From Mycobacterium arosiense ATCC BAA-1401 = DSM 45069 (GTDB lineage: Bacteria; Actinomycetota; Actinomycetes; Mycobacteriales; Mycobacteriaceae): a stretch of 55,709 nt of DNA. The notes under the pieces were generated by a model. The model made no database searches. It was not told where the DNA came from and saw nothing but the letters and a program-made list of their open reading frames with translations. The translations under genes and the position numbers were made by a program. Shown piece after piece: positions 41,595-55,206 of this stretch; the first letter of the stretch is position 1, and each line of letters starts with the position of its first letter. Location: positions 1-55,709 of the forward strand of contig NZ_MVHG01000026.1 of the NCBI RefSeq assembly GCF_002086125.1, read 5' to 3'.

Positions 41595-41827
41595 TCATGC
41601 GGGCGGTTCCTCATCACCGCAACAGTCGCATACTGCCAGTCTAGCGTGAACAGGCGCCCGCACCGATTCTCTGGCCGCGTTTCTACCCAGCTAACCGCGC
41701 CGTGCGCACGATTTCTTTATTCTTGCCGCGTCCCGACGTGCGTCGAGGGGGTCCGCGTCGTTCTGGCGGATTTCAGCGGCCTGTGAACGAACCGGGATCT
41801 GTGGATCCGCGGCCGCCATCAAACTGC

Positions 41828-42385
41828 CTAGCCATAGGTGTCGCGCGGTCCTCTTCCCGCGATATGACGCGGCCCTTTGCGCCAGGAGGGCGCGGCGGGC
41901 CCGGTGATTTTCAACGAGGTCACCACGCCGCTGCCGACGGCGGTGGCGATCTTGGCCAGTAACTGCGACTGGATCATCCGCAACTGGGTGGCCCACGCCG
42001 TCGATTCGGCGGCCACGCTCAGCACACCCTCGTTCAGGGCGGTCGGCACCGCATGATCGGCGATCTGATGGCCGACGACGGTGGCCCAGTTGCCCAACAC
42101 GGTGCCTTCGGCGACCTGCGCGGTCCAGCCCCGCTTCTTCGCCAGATCCCGCGTCAGGCTGCCCAGCGGTTGCGGGTCTCGCCCGTCGGGTCCCGGCCCC
42201 GACCAGCTGCGCCGCTGGCCCGCGACGCGGCGGGGGGCCGGGGCGGCCGCCCGACCGCGGCCGGCGTCTTTGCCCTGGGCCCGCGCCGCCGCCCGCGCCT
42301 CCTCGAGCGTGCGCCGGACCAGGTCGATGCCGCTCAGGGCATTCGACGGCCCGGGGGCCTGGGGTCCCTCATCGGTGCCGGTCAT
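41828..42385 (-). CDS. DUF721 (DciA-like) protein, Rv0004-like
   Basis: The protein has 185 residues from ATG 42385, which overlaps the recF stop by 4 bp and decides the start. An Ala/Gly/Arg-rich N-terminus (about 30-75) precedes a DUF721 domain: [25 protein letters not shown], then [22 protein letters not shown]. Proteins of this family (DciA) help load the replicative helicase in bacteria that lack DnaC or DnaI. That role fits its place beside dnaA, dnaN and recF. Confidence 0.93.
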   Translation of the reverse strand: MTGTDEGPQAPGPSNALSGIDLVRRTLEEARAAARAQGKDAGRGRAAAPAPRRVAGQRRSWSGPGPDGRDPQPLGSLTRDLAKKRGWTAQVAEGTVLGNWATVVGHQIADHAVPTALNEGVLSVAAESTAWATQLRMIQSQLLAKIATAVGSGVVTSLKITGPAAPSWRKGPRHIAGRGPRDTYG

Positions 42386-43539
42386 GGGTGCATCTCCGAC
42401 ACCCGGCCCGAGTCGCTGTCGCGCAGGTCGACGTGTAGCTGGCGGGCGTCCCAGCCCACCGGAATGTCTTCGAGCACCGCCGCGGTGACCAACACTTGTT
42501 CGGCCGATTCGGCGACCGTGGCCAGCGCGCGGCGCCGCGCGGCGTCGAGTTCGGCGAAGACGTCGTCGAGCAGCAATACGGGTTCGCTTTCTTCCGCCCT
42601 TAGTAATTCGTATGCGGCCAGCCGCAGCGACAACGCGAATGACCACGATTCGCCATGGCTGGCAAAACCTTTCGCGGGCTGGTCGCCGAGCCACAATTCC
42701 ATGTCGTCGCGGTGCGGGCCAACAAGACACATGCCGCGTTCGAGCTCCGCGTCGCGGCGCGCCGACAATGCCGCCAGCAACGCGGCTTCCAAGAACTCCC
42801 GGTCGGCGCCGGTGATGTCAGCCGCGGCATCGGCACCCAGGCTGGAGCGATAGCCGATGGATGCCACGCGCGATCCCGGGGCCAACAATTGGTAGGCCTT
42901 TTCGACCTCCGGCGTCAACTGGTTCACCAAATCGATACGGGCGGCCATCAATTGGGCACCGTGTTCGGCCAAGCGACTGTCCCACACGTCGAGCGTGTCC
43001 AGCGCGCTCCGGTCGCCGCGGTAACGCGCCCCGGACAGGGATTTCAGCAGCGCGGTGCGCTGCCGCAGCACCTTTTCGTAGTCGGCGCGTATCGCGGCCA
43101 CCGCCGGGCGGCACACCGTCGCCAAATCGTCGAGGTAGCGGCGCCGGTCCGATGGATCGCCCCGCACCAGCGACAAGTCTTCGGGAGCGAACAGCACCGC
43201 ACGCAACACCCCGATCACCTCGCGCGTACTGCGCACCGGGGAACGATTCAGCCGCGCCTTATTCGCCCGGCCCGCCGCGATCTCCAGATCGACCGCGCAC
43301 TCCCTGCCTTCGTTGACCACGATCGTGGAAACCACCGCGCGGTCGGCTCCCGCGCGGATCAACGGCGCATCCGTGCCCACCCGATGTGAGCCCAAGGTGC
43401 TCGAATACCATAGCGCCTCAAGGAGATTCGTCTTCCCGAAGCCATTGGATCCGATGAAGACCGTCCGACCAGGCTGCAATTCGAGGTCGGCGTGTGCCCA
43501 GGACCGGAAGTCGCGCAGTCCCAAATGCCGGACGTACAC
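42382..43539 (-). CDS. recF: RecF, DNA gap-repair protein
   Basis: The 385-residue SMC-like ATPase has Walker [13 protein letters not shown] (30-37), the signature [11 protein letters not shown] and Walker [14 protein letters not shown]. RecF helps RecO and RecR load RecA at single-strand gaps. The GTG start at 43539 directly abuts the dnaN stop at 43540, so the genes are translated in series. Confidence 0.98.
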   Translation of the reverse strand: MYVRHLGLRDFRSWAHADLELQPGRTVFIGSNGFGKTNLLEALWYSSTLGSHRVGTDAPLIRAGADRAVVSTIVVNEGRECAVDLEIAAGRANKARLNRSPVRSTREVIGVLRAVLFAPEDLSLVRGDPSDRRRYLDDLATVCRPAVAAIRADYEKVLRQRTALLKSLSGARYRGDRSALDTLDVWDSRLAEHGAQLMAARIDLVNQLTPEVEKAYQLLAPGSRVASIGYRSSLGADAAADITGADREFLEAALLAALSARRDAELERGMCLVGPHRDDMELWLGDQPAKGFASHGESWSFALSLRLAAYELLRAEESEPVLLLDDVFAELDAARRRALATVAESAEQVLVTAAVLEDIPVGWDARQLHVDLRDSDSGRVSEMHP

Positions 43540-44739
43540 CTAGCCAGGCAACCGGACGGGCATCAACAAGTAGACGTAATCGGTCGGCAGGGCACTGTAT
43601 GGTCCCGCACCGGTCGGGTGGCTGTCGTCGCTCGAGGCCGGTCGCAGCAACGCCGGCTTACCCGGCGTGGTGAAACCGAACGACACCAGTTCGGAATGGA
43701 CGGATCCCAACCCGTCGGTCAGATACGTCGGGTTGAACGCGATGGTCAACGGCTCTCCGACGAAATCGACCGCCAGGTCTTCTTCGGCCCGGCCGACATC
43801 GTCGGCGCCGGCGGACAATCGCAGCGATCCCTCGCTGAATTCCATCCGCACCTGGGCGCCCCGGTCGGCCACCAACGCCACCAGCTTGATGGCTTCGGTC
43901 AACTCGGCCACGTTGATGGTGGCGACGGCCGTGTGCTCGGCCGGCAACAATTGGCGAAACTTCGGGAATTCGGCGTCCAGCAGACGGGTGGTGGAGCGCT
44001 TGCCATTTCCGCTGATGCCGAGCAATCCGTCTTTGCCGACGCCCGAACCCGCACCCAACGCCAACCGGACCTCAGAGCCGTCGGCCCCGGTACGGGCGGC
44101 TTCAGCCAACGTCTTGGCCGGCACCAGGACCGCGGCTTCGATGTCCGGTGAGGCCGCCGACCAGGTCAGCTCGCGAACCGCCAGGCGGAATCGGTCGGTG
44201 GCGGCCAGAACCACCGTGTCACCCGAAATCTCAACCCGGATCCCGGTCAACATCGGCAACGTGTCGTCGCGGCCGGCCGCGATGGCTACCTGGCTGATCG
44301 CCTCGGAGAACAGGTCTGCGGGCAGCGTTCCGGTCTCTTCGGGCAGCGTCGGCAGCGTCGGGTAATCCTCAACCGCCATCGTCGGCAATGAGAACCTGGC
44401 ATTTCCGCAGTGCAGTGCCACCCGGTTGCCGTCGACGTAGAAGTCGATGGGCTTGTTGGGCAGCGCCCGCACAATGTCTGACAACAACCGGCCGGACACC
44501 AAAACGCTTCCCGGAGAGGCTATCTCGGCCGCAATCTGCGCCTCGGCGGAAACCTCGTAATCGAATCCGGAAATCGTCAGGCCCTCATCGGTCCCGGACA
44601 GCAGCACACCCGAGAGCACCGGCACCGCGGGTCTGGACGGCAGGTTCTTCGCCACCCACGACACCGCGTCGGCGAAAGACTCCCGCACCAAACGAAATTT
44701 CAAGTCGCTGAGGCCAGCCGTTGTCGTCGCCACGTCCAT
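43540..44739 (-). CDS. dnaN: DnaN, DNA polymerase III sliding clamp (beta)
   Basis: The protein has 399 residues. The three-domain clamp fold is recognisable from [32 protein letters not shown] and RFRLAVREL at the start, and the C-terminus [12 protein letters not shown] is conserved. The dimeric ring tethers polymerase to DNA. It is transcribed away from oriC together with recF and the DUF721 gene. Confidence 0.99.
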   Translation of the reverse strand: MDVATTTAGLSDLKFRLVRESFADAVSWVAKNLPSRPAVPVLSGVLLSGTDEGLTISGFDYEVSAEAQIAAEIASPGSVLVSGRLLSDIVRALPNKPIDFYVDGNRVALHCGNARFSLPTMAVEDYPTLPTLPEETGTLPADLFSEAISQVAIAAGRDDTLPMLTGIRVEISGDTVVLAATDRFRLAVRELTWSAASPDIEAAVLVPAKTLAEAARTGADGSEVRLALGAGSGVGKDGLLGISGNGKRSTTRLLDAEFPKFRQLLPAEHTAVATINVAELTEAIKLVALVADRGAQVRMEFSEGSLRLSAGADDVGRAEEDLAVDFVGEPLTIAFNPTYLTDGLGSVHSELVSFGFTTPGKPALLRPASSDDSHPTGAGPYSALPTDYVYLLMPVRLPG

Positions 44740-45308
44740 AGCGTCCCTTCACCTACTCAGCGTTTTCGAAACATTGGCTAGCCTCCCCCCGCTAGCACGG
44801 GGCCCCGCCACGAACGCCGATGACCTGTGATGAACCAACGGCGACCGCAACGGCAGTCGAAGAACAACCGTAAATCCTCCGACGCCATCTTGAAAGCTAA
44901 TCGCAAACCCCGACAACCCGAGCTGACCAAGCCTTAGATCACGAGTGCGCACCGGGGCGTCCCCAAGCCCGTATTTCAAAGAAGAACTGATGAAGAGACC
45001 TCAGTATCAGTAGTAAGGCCTGTGCAATCTGGGGACAGCCGGCTCTCGGCCCAGCTAGCGCCGCGATCGGGTTGTGCATCGGCACGTGAACACCTGTGGG
45101 TGATGTGTTGGGCGGGTGGGGAGGAACGACGAGTGTGCACCCAAGGCGTGTTGCTGCACCGGCGTTCAATAGCGTTATGCACAGGCTACTCACAAGCCCG
45201 CGCTGTGGCGGGTGTGACAGACGGGTGTGAAGTTTCTTCCAAAAAATTACGAGCGCGGGTAGCGAAAGTCCGCAGCCAGGGCCGGGAGCGCCGGGGAGAG
45301 AACAGATT
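44740..45308. other. oriC: oriC region between dnaN and dnaA
   Basis: This 569-bp non-coding stretch holds the chromosomal origin in mycobacteria by position. Boxes with one or two mismatches to the DnaA consensus are TTATGCACA (45175-45183), TGTGGGTGA (45095-45103, reverse) and TTGTGCATC (45072-45080). An AT-rich tract AGTTTCTTCCAAAAAATTAC at 45230-45249 lies near the end of dnaA and is the likely unwinding element. Divergence of boxes from TTATCCACA is usual for mycobacterial origins. An inverted repeat around CCCCGCTAGCACGGGG (44787-44803) lies near dnaN. Confidence 0.85.
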
Positions 45309-46844
45309 TCAGCGCTTGGAGCGCTGACGGATGCGGGTGGTGAGCTCCTTGACGTGATCAAAAACCTCGCGCCGCTCGGCCATCTCGGACAAGATCTTGC
45401 GCTGTGCGTACATGACCGTGGTGTGATCGCGGCCGAATGCCTGCCCGATCTTGGGCAGTGACAGATCGGTGAGCTCGCGGCACAGGTACATCGCGATCTG
45501 ACGCGATTGGGCCAGCGCCCGGGTTTTGCCGGGGCCGCGAAGCTCTTCGACGGTGGTGTCGAAGTACTCGGCGGTGGCCGCCATGATGGTGGCCGCGCTG
45601 ATCTGCATGGTGCTGGCGTCGGCGATCAGATCGCGAAGCACAATCTCGGCCAGCGCCTTGTCGATCGGCGTTTTGTTCAGCGAGGCGAATGCCGTGACCC
45701 GGATCAGGGCGCCCTCGAGCTCACGGATGTTGCGCTCAATGCTGCCGGCGATCAGCTCGAGGACCTCGTCGGGCACCGCCAGCCGCTCCATCTGTGCTTT
45801 CTTGCGCAGGATGGCGATGCGCGTTTCCAGTTCGGGGGGCTGGACGTCGGTGATCAGGCCCCATTCGAACCGTGTCCGGAGCCGATCTTCCAAGGTGGCC
45901 AGTTGTTTGGGTGGGCGGTCCGACGAGATGACGATCTGCTTGTTGGCGTTGTGCAAAGTGTTGAAGGTGTGGAAGAACTCTTCCTGGATACCTTCCTTGC
46001 CCTCGATAAACTGAATGTCATCGACCAACAGCACGTCGACGTCGCGATAGCTGCGCTTGAATGCGACCTTGCGGTCGTCGCGCAGCGAGTTGATGAAGTC
46101 GTTGGTGAATTCCTCGGTGGAGACGTACTTGACGCGCATGCCCGGGAACAGTCGCTGCGCGTAATTGCCGGCGGCGTGCAACAAATGCGTCTTGCCGAGC
46201 CCGGACTCGCCCCAGATGAACAACGGGTTGTAGGCCCGGGCCGGCGCTTCGGCGATCGCCAGGGCGGCGGCGTGCGCGAATCGGTTCGAGGCACCGATGA
46301 CGAAAGTGTCGAAGGTGTAGCGGCGGTTCAGGCTCGTTCCGGCGGCCACGGCCGGATCGATCGCGTGCGGCCGCTCGGTGAAGTAGTTCGGCCACCCAGA
46401 CGGCTTGTCGGTGACGGGCTCGCTGTTTTGGAAGCCTTCGTCGTTGTCGACCGCCGCGTCGTCGGCGGGCGAGGCGGGCTCGGCACCGGGGAACGGTTCG
46501 GCCGCCGGGATCAGCGCGTCCTCGACATCGTCGGGCGGGGGAGCGATGCGGACCCCCAGTTGAATCTGCTGCCCAAGCCGGCGGCTCAGCGCATCGGTGA
46601 TGGGCGCCCGCAGATGTCGTTCGATCTCGTTTTGCACAAAGCTGCTGGGGACGGACAGCAGCGCGAATCCCTCGACGATGGTCAGCGGGCGGACCAGATT
46701 CAGCCAGGCCCGTTGCTGGGGAGTGAGGGGAGTGACCAGGGTCGTGCGGTTGGCCGTGATGCCGTCCGCAGGAGGCTCCCCGTTGAGCTCGGAAACGACC
46801 GCATTCCACACTGTCGTGAAATTGGAACCGGGGTCATCGGTCAA
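45309..46844 (-). CDS. dnaA: DnaA, replication initiator
   Basis: The protein has 511 residues. Domain I (about 1-90) has [20 protein letters not shown], and a variable acidic linker covers about 125-165. The AAA+ domain has Walker [14 protein letters not shown] (about 211-223) and Walker [12 protein letters not shown]. Domain IV has the DnaA-box-binding signature [11 protein letters not shown] chose TTG 46844 because it starts the conserved LTDDPGS segment, has GGGAG upstream, and the M. tuberculosis gene also uses TTG; the frame is open to 46907. DnaA binds boxes in oriC and in its own promoter. Confidence 0.98.
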   Translation of the reverse strand: MTDDPGSNFTTVWNAVVSELNGEPPADGITANRTTLVTPLTPQQRAWLNLVRPLTIVEGFALLSVPSSFVQNEIERHLRAPITDALSRRLGQQIQLGVRIAPPPDDVEDALIPAAEPFPGAEPASPADDAAVDNDEGFQNSEPVTDKPSGWPNYFTERPHAIDPAVAAGTSLNRRYTFDTFVIGASNRFAHAAALAIAEAPARAYNPLFIWGESGLGKTHLLHAAGNYAQRLFPGMRVKYVSTEEFTNDFINSLRDDRKVAFKRSYRDVDVLLVDDIQFIEGKEGIQEEFFHTFNTLHNANKQIVISSDRPPKQLATLEDRLRTRFEWGLITDVQPPELETRIAILRKKAQMERLAVPDEVLELIAGSIERNIRELEGALIRVTAFASLNKTPIDKALAEIVLRDLIADASTMQISAATIMAATAEYFDTTVEELRGPGKTRALAQSRQIAMYLCRELTDLSLPKIGQAFGRDHTTVMYAQRKILSEMAERREVFDHVKELTTRIRQRSKR

Positions 46845-46907
46845 CGACGCATCTCCCTGGTTCTCGAACGTCCCGACCCGAGTCACACACGCTTGGCGAC
46901 AAAGCAA

Positions 46908-46939
46908 CTGTCCACATAGTTATACACAGGTGTGGACAG
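46908..46939. promoter_or_regulatory. Cluster of three DnaA boxes in the dnaA upstream region
   Basis: CTGTCCACA (46908-46916), TTATACACA (46920-46928) and TGTGGACAG (46931-46939, the reverse complement of the first) lie 64-95 bp upstream of the dnaA start. The outer two form an inverted pair. Boxes here allow DnaA to regulate its own gene and may also be part of the extended origin. Confidence 0.8.
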
Positions 46940-47442
46940 GATGATCGTAGGCGAGCCACAACCTACCGGCGACAGCTCGCGATCTCCGCGCTGGAAGAGA
47001 ACCTCGGAAGGTTGTCTAGGCAGCTAGTCGATCTACCATCCTCGCTTCGTTGTCGAACGCTGCTTGCAGTCTAAATCGACTTCGCAGAAGCTAACAGTTT
47101 TCCGTTCGACTGCCAACCGTTCTGCTGCATTCCAATCGGGTCATTTAAGGTACGTGGGGCTTGCTTGGGCTCGTTATGGTAGCCACGTCCGGCGAGCGTG
47201 ACCGAAACGGGAGATCTTTCCGGCAAGCCGACGCGGCTTCGTTGCGGCAGGCCAGGTTTGACCAGGGGAAGCCTCGTCAGTACCCTCAAACAGTCGCCCG
47301 AAAGTCGGCGATACGGCTGCGACCTGAACCACCTGGAGACCGCGCCGGCCAGTAGCACCAAGACCACCTCCGGTCGCACCGCAGACGAGCCCGATGCGAA
47401 ACGTCTGAGCGGCCGGACGGCAACACAACTGAGGAGAACGTC
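46940..47442. other. Divergent promoter region between dnaA and rpmH
   Basis: Apart from the DnaA boxes, this stretch has no open frame with support on either strand. It must hold the promoters of dnaA and of the rpmH-rnpA-yidD-yidC operon. The untranslated leader upstream of rpmH is long, as in other mycobacteria. I see no clear riboswitch or terminator. Confidence 0.6.
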
Positions 47443-47586
47443 GTGGCCAAGGGCAAGCGGACCTTCCAGCCGAATAACCGGCGCCGAGCCCGCGTGCATG
47501 GCTTCCGCCTGCGGATGCGCACTCGTGCCGGACGCGCGATCGTATCCGGTCGGCGCCGCAAGGGTCGCCGCGCGCTCTCTGCCTGA
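47443..47586 (+). CDS. rpmH: Ribosomal protein bL34
   Basis: This 47-residue, strongly basic protein starts at GTG 47443. It reads [16 protein letters not shown], then [15 protein letters not shown] and a basic tail ending RRALSA, the standard L34 pattern. A GAGGAG ribosome binding site lies upstream. It is first in the conserved rpmH-rnpA-yidD-yidC-jag-rsmG order and 23 nt before rnpA. Confidence 0.98.
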   Translation: MAKGKRTFQPNNRRRARVHGFRLRMRTRAGRAIVSGRRRKGRRALSA

Positions 47587-47609
47587 TCGCAACGTCAGGT
47601 CCTTCGGCG

Positions 47610-47969
47610 GTGCTTCCCGCACGCAACCGCATGACGCGGTCAATTGACTTTGACGCGACGGTGAAGCACGGGATCCGGATGGCCCAGCCCGATCTCGTCG
47701 TGCACTTTCACCGGGGCGAAGACCGCGACGAAACCCGCCCGCCACGCGTCGGACTGGTGGTTGGCAAGCCCGTCGGATCCGCCGTCGACCGCCACCGGGT
47801 CGCCCGCCGGCTGCGGCACGTCGCCCGAACGCTGCTGGACCAGCTCGGGCCATCCGATCAGTTGGTGATACGTGCGCTGCCCAGCAGCCGCAGTGCGTCC
47901 TCGGCCCGACTCGAGCAGGAACTGCGCCGGTGTCTGCGACGCGTGTCGACGGCGGGAAGCAAGCCGTGA
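47610..47969 (+). CDS. rnpA: RNase P protein component
   Basis: The protein has 119 residues with GTG start. It has [13 protein letters not shown] and the RNA-binding signature [16 protein letters not shown], the hallmark of RnpA. It assists the catalytic RNA in trimming tRNA 5' ends. Its stop overlaps the yidD GTG start by 4 bp. Confidence 0.97.
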   Translation: MLPARNRMTRSIDFDATVKHGIRMAQPDLVVHFHRGEDRDETRPPRVGLVVGKPVGSAVDRHRVARRLRHVARTLLDQLGPSDQLVIRALPSSRSASSARLEQELRRCLRRVSTAGSKP

Positions 47970-48313
47970 CGACCCTGGCGCGGCTGCGCGCCTTGCTTTG
48001 CAGCGCCGGACGAATGACCGCCAGCGCTGCGATTTTCCTGATCCAGCTGTACCGGCATATGGTGTCGCCGCTACGTCCGGCGACGTGTCGGTTCGTCCCG
48101 ACCTGCAGCCAGTATGCGGTCGATGCGCTGGATGAGTACGGCTTGATTCGGGGGAGCTGGTTGGCTGCGGCCAGACTCGCCAAGTGCGGACCATGGCATG
48201 AAGGTGGTTGGGACCCGATCCCGGACCGACCGGGATGCCACGTGAATTGCCAAGAGGCCAGCGACGCCCGGGCTGCCCGAGCGACGCGAGGGGAGAGTGG
48301 ATCTTTTGTTTGA
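47966..48313 (+). CDS. yidD: YidD, membrane protein insertion efficiency factor
   Basis: The protein has 115 residues from GTG 47966. It has the YidD core [30 protein letters not shown] and [12 protein letters not shown] with conserved cysteines. An amphipathic protein at the inner face of the membrane, it supports YidC-dependent insertion. It overlaps yidC by 17 bp. Confidence 0.95.
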   Translation: MTTLARLRALLCSAGRMTASAAIFLIQLYRHMVSPLRPATCRFVPTCSQYAVDALDEYGLIRGSWLAAARLAKCGPWHEGGWDPIPDRPGCHVNCQEASDARAARATRGESGSFV

Positions 48314-49391
48314 TTTCTTCAGTCTCGACTTCGTCTACTACCCGGTGTCGTGGATCATGTGGGTCTGGTACAAGTTGTTCGCCGCCATGCTGGGGCCGTC
48401 GAACTTCTTCGCCTGGGCGCTGTCGGTGATGTTCCTGGTGTTCACGCTGCGGGCGTTGCTCTACAAGCCCTTCGTCCGGCAGATCCGCACCACACGCCAG
48501 ATGCAGGAGCTGCAGCCCCAGATCAAGGCGCTGCAGAAGAAGTACGGCAAGGATCGCCAACGCATGGCGCTCGAGATGCAGAAGCTGCAGCGCGAACACG
48601 GGTTCAACCCCATACTGGGCTGTCTGCCGATGCTGGCGCAGATCCCGGTGTTCATCGGTCTATATCACGTGTTGCGCTCGTTCAACCGGACCACCGGCGG
48701 GTTCGGCCAGCCCCACCTGTCGGTGGCGGGGAACCGCCTTACCGGAAACTACGTCTTCACCCCGACCGACGTCGGACACTTCCTGGACGCGAACTTGTTC
48801 GGCGCACCGATCGGCGCCTTCATGACCCAGCGCACCGGTCTGGACGCGTTCACCATCTTCAGCAGGCCGGCCGTAATTGCCGTGGGGCTGCCGGTGATGA
48901 TCCTGGCCGGGGTCGCGACCTACTTCAACAGCCGGGCCTCGGTGGCGCGGCAGAGCCCGGAAGCGGCGGCCAACCCGCAGACCGCGATGATGAACAAGCT
49001 CGCGCTGTACGTGTTCCCGCTCGGCGTTGTCGTCGGTGGGCCGTTCCTGCCGCTGGCGATCATCCTGTACTGGTTTGCCAACAACATCTGGACCTTCGGC
49101 CAGCAGCACTACGTCTTCGGGATGATCGAGAAAGAAGACGAAGCCAAAAAGCAGGAAGCGATCCAACGCCGGGCGGCGAACGCCCCGGCGCCGGGCGCGA
49201 AGCCGAAGCGCAATCCCAAGGCGGCATCGGCCGGCGGCAACGGGTCGTCGACCGCGGACGCAGAACCCGGAAAGTCCGGCTCGACGAACGGCGCTTCGGA
49301 TGCGGCCGGCGCGCCGGGGGCCGACGCTGGCGACGGCCCGAGCAACCGCACGCCTCGTCCCGGGGCGCGGCCGAAAAAGCGCAAACGCTGA
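48297..49391 (+). CDS. yidC: YidC, membrane protein insertase
   Basis: The protein has 364 residues with GTG start. It begins with [22 protein letters not shown], followed by a charged cytoplasmic hairpin (about 65-105) and conserved [19 protein letters not shown]. Further membrane helices include [14 protein letters not shown] and [17 protein letters not shown] basic, low-complexity C-terminal tail (about 275-364) may bind ribosomes. It inserts proteins into the plasma membrane with or without SecYEG. Confidence 0.97.
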   Translation: MDLLFDFFSLDFVYYPVSWIMWVWYKLFAAMLGPSNFFAWALSVMFLVFTLRALLYKPFVRQIRTTRQMQELQPQIKALQKKYGKDRQRMALEMQKLQREHGFNPILGCLPMLAQIPVFIGLYHVLRSFNRTTGGFGQPHLSVAGNRLTGNYVFTPTDVGHFLDANLFGAPIGAFMTQRTGLDAFTIFSRPAVIAVGLPVMILAGVATYFNSRASVARQSPEAAANPQTAMMNKLALYVFPLGVVVGGPFLPLAIILYWFANNIWTFGQQHYVFGMIEKEDEAKKQEAIQRRAANAPAPGAKPKRNPKAASAGGNGSSTADAEPGKSGSTNGASDAAGAPGADAGDGPSNRTPRPGARPKKRKR

Positions 49392-49472
49392 TACGGGCGG
49401 AACGACTAGCGGGGCCGCCGGGACAGGGCGACCCGAAGTGGGCCGGGGCCCATCGAATGAGGGAGAGAAGAC

Positions 49473-51807
<2,335 letters not shown>

Positions 51808-51830
51808 ACACCATCCGCGAAGGGACGACC

Positions 51831-52817
51831 ATGACGCAGCCGTTACGCAAGAAGGGTGGCCTCGGCCGGGGCCTGGCTTCGCTTATCCCGACCGGCCCCG
51901 CGGAGGGCGACTCGGGGCCGGCCACGCTCGGCCCGCGAATGGGCGCCGCCGCCGCCGACGTCTTGATCGGGGGACCGCCGCCGCAGGAGGCGTCTTCGGT
52001 GGGCGCGGTCTACCGCGAGATCGCACCGGCCGACATCGAGCGCAACCCGCGCCAGCCACGGCAGGTATTCGACGAGGAAGCGCTGGCGGAGCTGGTGCAC
52101 TCCATCCGCGAATTCGGGCTCTTGCAGCCGATCGTGGTGCGGACGGTCAAGGATTCGGCGACCGGCGCGCGTTACCAGATCGTGATGGGGGAGCGGCGCT
52201 GGCGGGCGGCTCAAGAGGCCGGGCTGGCGACCATCCCGGCGATCGTGCGCGAGACCGGTGATGACAATTTGCTGCGCGATGCCCTGTTGGAAAACATTCA
52301 CCGGGTGCAACTGAACCCGCTGGAAGAGGCGGCCGCCTACCAACAGTTGCTCGACGAGTTCGGGGTCACCCACGACGAACTGGCGGCGCGCATCGGCCGA
52401 TCGCGGCCACTGATCACCAACATGATCCGGTTGCTCAAGCTGCCGATCGCGGTGCAGCGCCGCGTGGCCGCCGGGGTGTTGTCCGCCGGGCACGCGCGAG
52501 CCTTGCTGTCGCTGGAGGCGGGGGCGGAGGCACAGGAGGAGCTGGCCGCCCGGATTGTCGCCGAGGGGCTGTCGGTGCGCGCCACCGAGGAGGCGGTCAC
52601 GTTGGCCAACCGCAGCGGTCCGACCACACCGACGGCGCCGCGACGCAAGCCTATTCAGATGCCGGGCCTGCAAGACATTGCCGATCGGCTCTCGACCGCC
52701 TTCGACACCCGGGTGACCGTCAGCCTCGGCAAACGCAAGGGCAAGATTGTCGTCGAGTTCGGCTCGGTCGACGATCTACAGCGGATCATCGACGTCATGT
52801 CCCCGCCCAGGTCATGA
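51831..52817 (+). CDS. parB: ParB, parS-binding CTPase clamp
   Basis: The protein has 328 residues. The ParA-interacting N-terminus ([14 protein letters not shown]) is followed by the CTP-binding ParB/Srx domain (about 65-165, [14 protein letters not shown] and [12 protein letters not shown]). A helix-turn-helix ([18 protein letters not shown]) comes next, then a dimerisation C-terminus ending in [17 protein letters not shown] 51831 follows GAAGGGA; an in-frame TTG at 51804 overlapping parA would add 9 residues. Confidence 0.96.
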   Translation: MTQPLRKKGGLGRGLASLIPTGPAEGDSGPATLGPRMGAAAADVLIGGPPPQEASSVGAVYREIAPADIERNPRQPRQVFDEEALAELVHSIREFGLLQPIVVRTVKDSATGARYQIVMGERRWRAAQEAGLATIPAIVRETGDDNLLRDALLENIHRVQLNPLEEAAAYQQLLDEFGVTHDELAARIGRSRPLITNMIRLLKLPIAVQRRVAAGVLSAGHARALLSLEAGAEAQEELAARIVAEGLSVRATEEAVTLANRSGPTTPTAPRRKPIQMPGLQDIADRLSTAFDTRVTVSLGKRKGKIVVEFGSVDDLQRIIDVMSPPRS

Positions 52818-53081
52818 GCTAGGACACCGTGTAATTACGTCACTGTGACACTGGTGCCGCCGTTGCGGGAGATCCACCCATCATCGCCGCTGCGGATCGA
52901 CGAAACAGCATGCGCAATAACAAGATTCGATGATCGGCGCCGCAAAGCCGCATGATGCGGGCCGTCGGGGGCGCCAACCCCGGTGGGCCGCCGATAGCTG
53001 GCCCGATTACGACCAATTCTCCTATCCTGGAGAGGTTGCCGGTGCAAATGGCTGCAGTACCGCACAGGAGCCAGGAGGCTA

Positions 53082-53858
53082 GTGTCCGCTCGAATCACGC
53101 CGCTACGGCTCGAGGCATTCGAGCAGCTTCCCAAGCACGCACGCCGGTGCGTCTTCTGGGAAGTCGATCCGGCGACCCTCGGTAACCAGGACCACCTCAC
53201 CGACCCCGAGTTCGAAAAAGAAGCGTGGCTGTCGATGGTGATGCTGGAGTGGGGTTCGTGCGGGCAGGTCGCGACCGCGATCCCGGACGAGCGAAGCCAA
53301 TCCGAGCCGCCGTGCCTGGGCTACGTGTTCTATGCCCCGCCGCGGGCGGTGCCGCGGGCGCACCGATTCCCGACCGGTCCGGTATCCGCGGACGCGGTGC
53401 TGTTGACGTCGATGGGCATCGAACCCGGACCGGCGGCCGAGGATCTGCCAAACGGCTTGATCGCGCGGGTCATCGACGAGTTGGTGCGGCGCGGCGTGCG
53501 AGCCCTCGAGGCGTTCGGCCGCACCCCGGCGGCGTCGGAACTGCAGGACCCGCGGTTGGTCGGTCCCGACGTGCGGCCGGTGTTGGAAGCAGTGGGCGAT
53601 TGTTCGGTGGACCATTGCGTCATGGACGCGGAGTTCTTGCAAGACGTGGGTTTCGTTGTGGTGGCACCACATACGTACTTCCCGCGACTGCGGCTCGAGC
53701 TCGACAAGGGTCTGGGGTGGAAGGCCGAAGTGGAGGCGGCCCTGGAACGCCTGCTGGAGAGCGCACACCTGGAGCAGCCGGTCGGCGCCGGGTCTACGGC
53801 GGGAAATGCGTTGAAAACGTTTGAAAACCACCGCGGGTGGTTTTCGACGGGTGGTTAA
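53082..53858 (+). CDS. Conserved GNAT-like protein (Rv3916c-like)
   Basis: The protein has 258 residues with GTG start at 53082 behind AGGAGCCAGGAGG. It follows M. tuberculosis Rv3916c closely: LPKHARRCVFWEVDP, LGYVFYAPPRAVPRA, RGVRALEAFGRTPA, DVGFVVVAPHTYFPRLRLEL. The fold hints at a GNAT-type acetyltransferase, but I see no clear acetyl-CoA loop. Function unknown. The tail is a little longer than in M. tuberculosis and its end overlaps cwlM by 4 bp on the other strand. The 264 nt upstream hold no recognised feature. Confidence 0.85.
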   Translation: MSARITPLRLEAFEQLPKHARRCVFWEVDPATLGNQDHLTDPEFEKEAWLSMVMLEWGSCGQVATAIPDERSQSEPPCLGYVFYAPPRAVPRAHRFPTGPVSADAVLLTSMGIEPGPAAEDLPNGLIARVIDELVRRGVRALEAFGRTPAASELQDPRLVGPDVRPVLEAVGDCSVDHCVMDAEFLQDVGFVVVAPHTYFPRLRLELDKGLGWKAEVEAALERLLESAHLEQPVGAGSTAGNALKTFENHRGWFSTGG

Positions 53859-55075
53859 GAGCCGCCCAGCTGGCTGGTGCGTTCCACCGACAATTCGTGG
53901 GCCAGTAACTCGGCGAACGTGAAAGTGCCAGTGGGCCGGTCATTCTTGCCCAACAGATACAGCCGCTTGACCGCGGCCAGGATGCCTTCGGCGATGGCAT
54001 CACGGGTCTGCGTTGAGACCAGCATCGCGCGATCGCGCGGGTTGGTGATGTAGCCGACGTCGACCTGCACCGTCGGCATTCGGGTCAGGCGCAGCAGATC
54101 CCACGTCCGGCCGTGCGTGCGGCAGTCTCGTAAACCGGTGCGGGCCACCACTTCCCGCTGAATGAAGTCGGCGAGATTTCGGCCGATGGTGGAGACCGAA
54201 CCGTGCGAGTTTCCGAAGTGAAACGACGCCACCCCGTTGGCGGCAGGGCTGATCTGACTCTCGCACCGCAGGCTGATCATCAGATCGGCGCCGACGTTGT
54301 TGGCGGTGGCGGCGCGTTCGGCATCCAGCGGACTGCGATTGACCGGTCGCGACAGGAAGGTCTCCATGCCGATCGCGGCCATCCGCCCCTCGAGCCGGCT
54401 GCCCAAGTCCCACAACACATCTGCTTCGCTGATCGGTCCGGACGGGCCCTGCATGATGGCGCCGTGATCCGCTCCGCCGCGGCCCGGATCGATGATGATC
54501 CGCTTGCCCGACAGCTTGGGACCGGATGAGCGAACGAGCTCTTCTTCGCGCAGCGCGTGTGGCGATCCGCCGGTGACCCGTGAACTCAGAAAGTGAAAGG
54601 AGCGCAACGTTTCCGGGCCACAGATGCCGTCGGCGGAAAGCCCGTACTCGCGCTGATACGACATCAATGCGTTGTGAGTCTGCAACCCGAAGTATCCGTC
54701 GACCAGGCCGGTGTAGAAACCCAGATCTTGGAGCCGGGCCTGCAGCGTGGCCACGTCGTCGCCGAACAGCGGCGCACCGAATTGGTGGTACAGCGTGCGC
54801 GCGCCCAACCGGTACGACGCCTCCTTGAGCGCCCGGTAGGTGGCCTCACCGACGATGCCGTCGACGAGCAGGCCCCGATGCTGCTGGAAGGCACGCACCG
54901 CTTGGTCGAGTTCGGCGTCGAAAAGGTCGAGGGCCACCTGCCGGCCCGTGTTGAGATCGTTGTCGGAGTCATCGAGCAGGCCCAGCGAGGCCAGTGTCGC
55001 CCGAATCTCGGTCACAGCAGCACCGCGGTCACCACAGCGCAGCGCGTCGCCGTATTCGCGGCGAGGACTCGACAT
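53855..55075 (-). CDS. cwlM: CwlM, MurA-activating amidase homologue
   Basis: The protein has 406 residues, as in M. tuberculosis Rv3915. Two peptidoglycan-binding-type repeats (about 10-85 and 100-165) precede an amidase_3 domain (about 190-375). The zinc-binding His of the usual DPGHGG is Arg199 here (DPGRGG), in line with CwlM not acting as a hydrolase. In mycobacteria PknB phosphorylates CwlM near the C-terminus, and the phosphoprotein activates MurA, the first step of peptidoglycan synthesis; the tail TGTFTFAELLAHEL is present. There is no signal peptide, so it is cytoplasmic. Confidence 0.96.
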   Translation of the reverse strand: MSSPRREYGDALRCGDRGAAVTEIRATLASLGLLDDSDNDLNTGRQVALDLFDAELDQAVRAFQQHRGLLVDGIVGEATYRALKEASYRLGARTLYHQFGAPLFGDDVATLQARLQDLGFYTGLVDGYFGLQTHNALMSYQREYGLSADGICGPETLRSFHFLSSRVTGGSPHALREEELVRSSGPKLSGKRIIIDPGRGGADHGAIMQGPSGPISEADVLWDLGSRLEGRMAAIGMETFLSRPVNRSPLDAERAATANNVGADLMISLRCESQISPAANGVASFHFGNSHGSVSTIGRNLADFIQREVVARTGLRDCRTHGRTWDLLRLTRMPTVQVDVGYITNPRDRAMLVSTQTRDAIAEGILAAVKRLYLLGKNDRPTGTFTFAELLAHELSVERTSQLGGS

Positions 55076-55206
55076 ACAGGGGGCCCTCCGGGACTAACTG
55101 ACGAGCTCAAAATGGGCAACAGCTAACCGTATTGTCGCAGACGGTTCGTCAATTCGGGAAAACCCCAGGCTATGCGCGAGGCGTGGTGCGATGAATCAAA
55201 TGAAGA

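Noticed and set aside
45507..46919. 470-codon plus-strand frame opposite dnaA
   Set aside because: Shadow of dnaA, with no ribosome binding site or recognisable domain.
47071..48183. 370-codon minus-strand frame across the rpmH leader, rpmH and rnpA
   Set aside because: Covers conserved genes on the other strand; no conserved protein pattern, so the leader is treated as non-coding.
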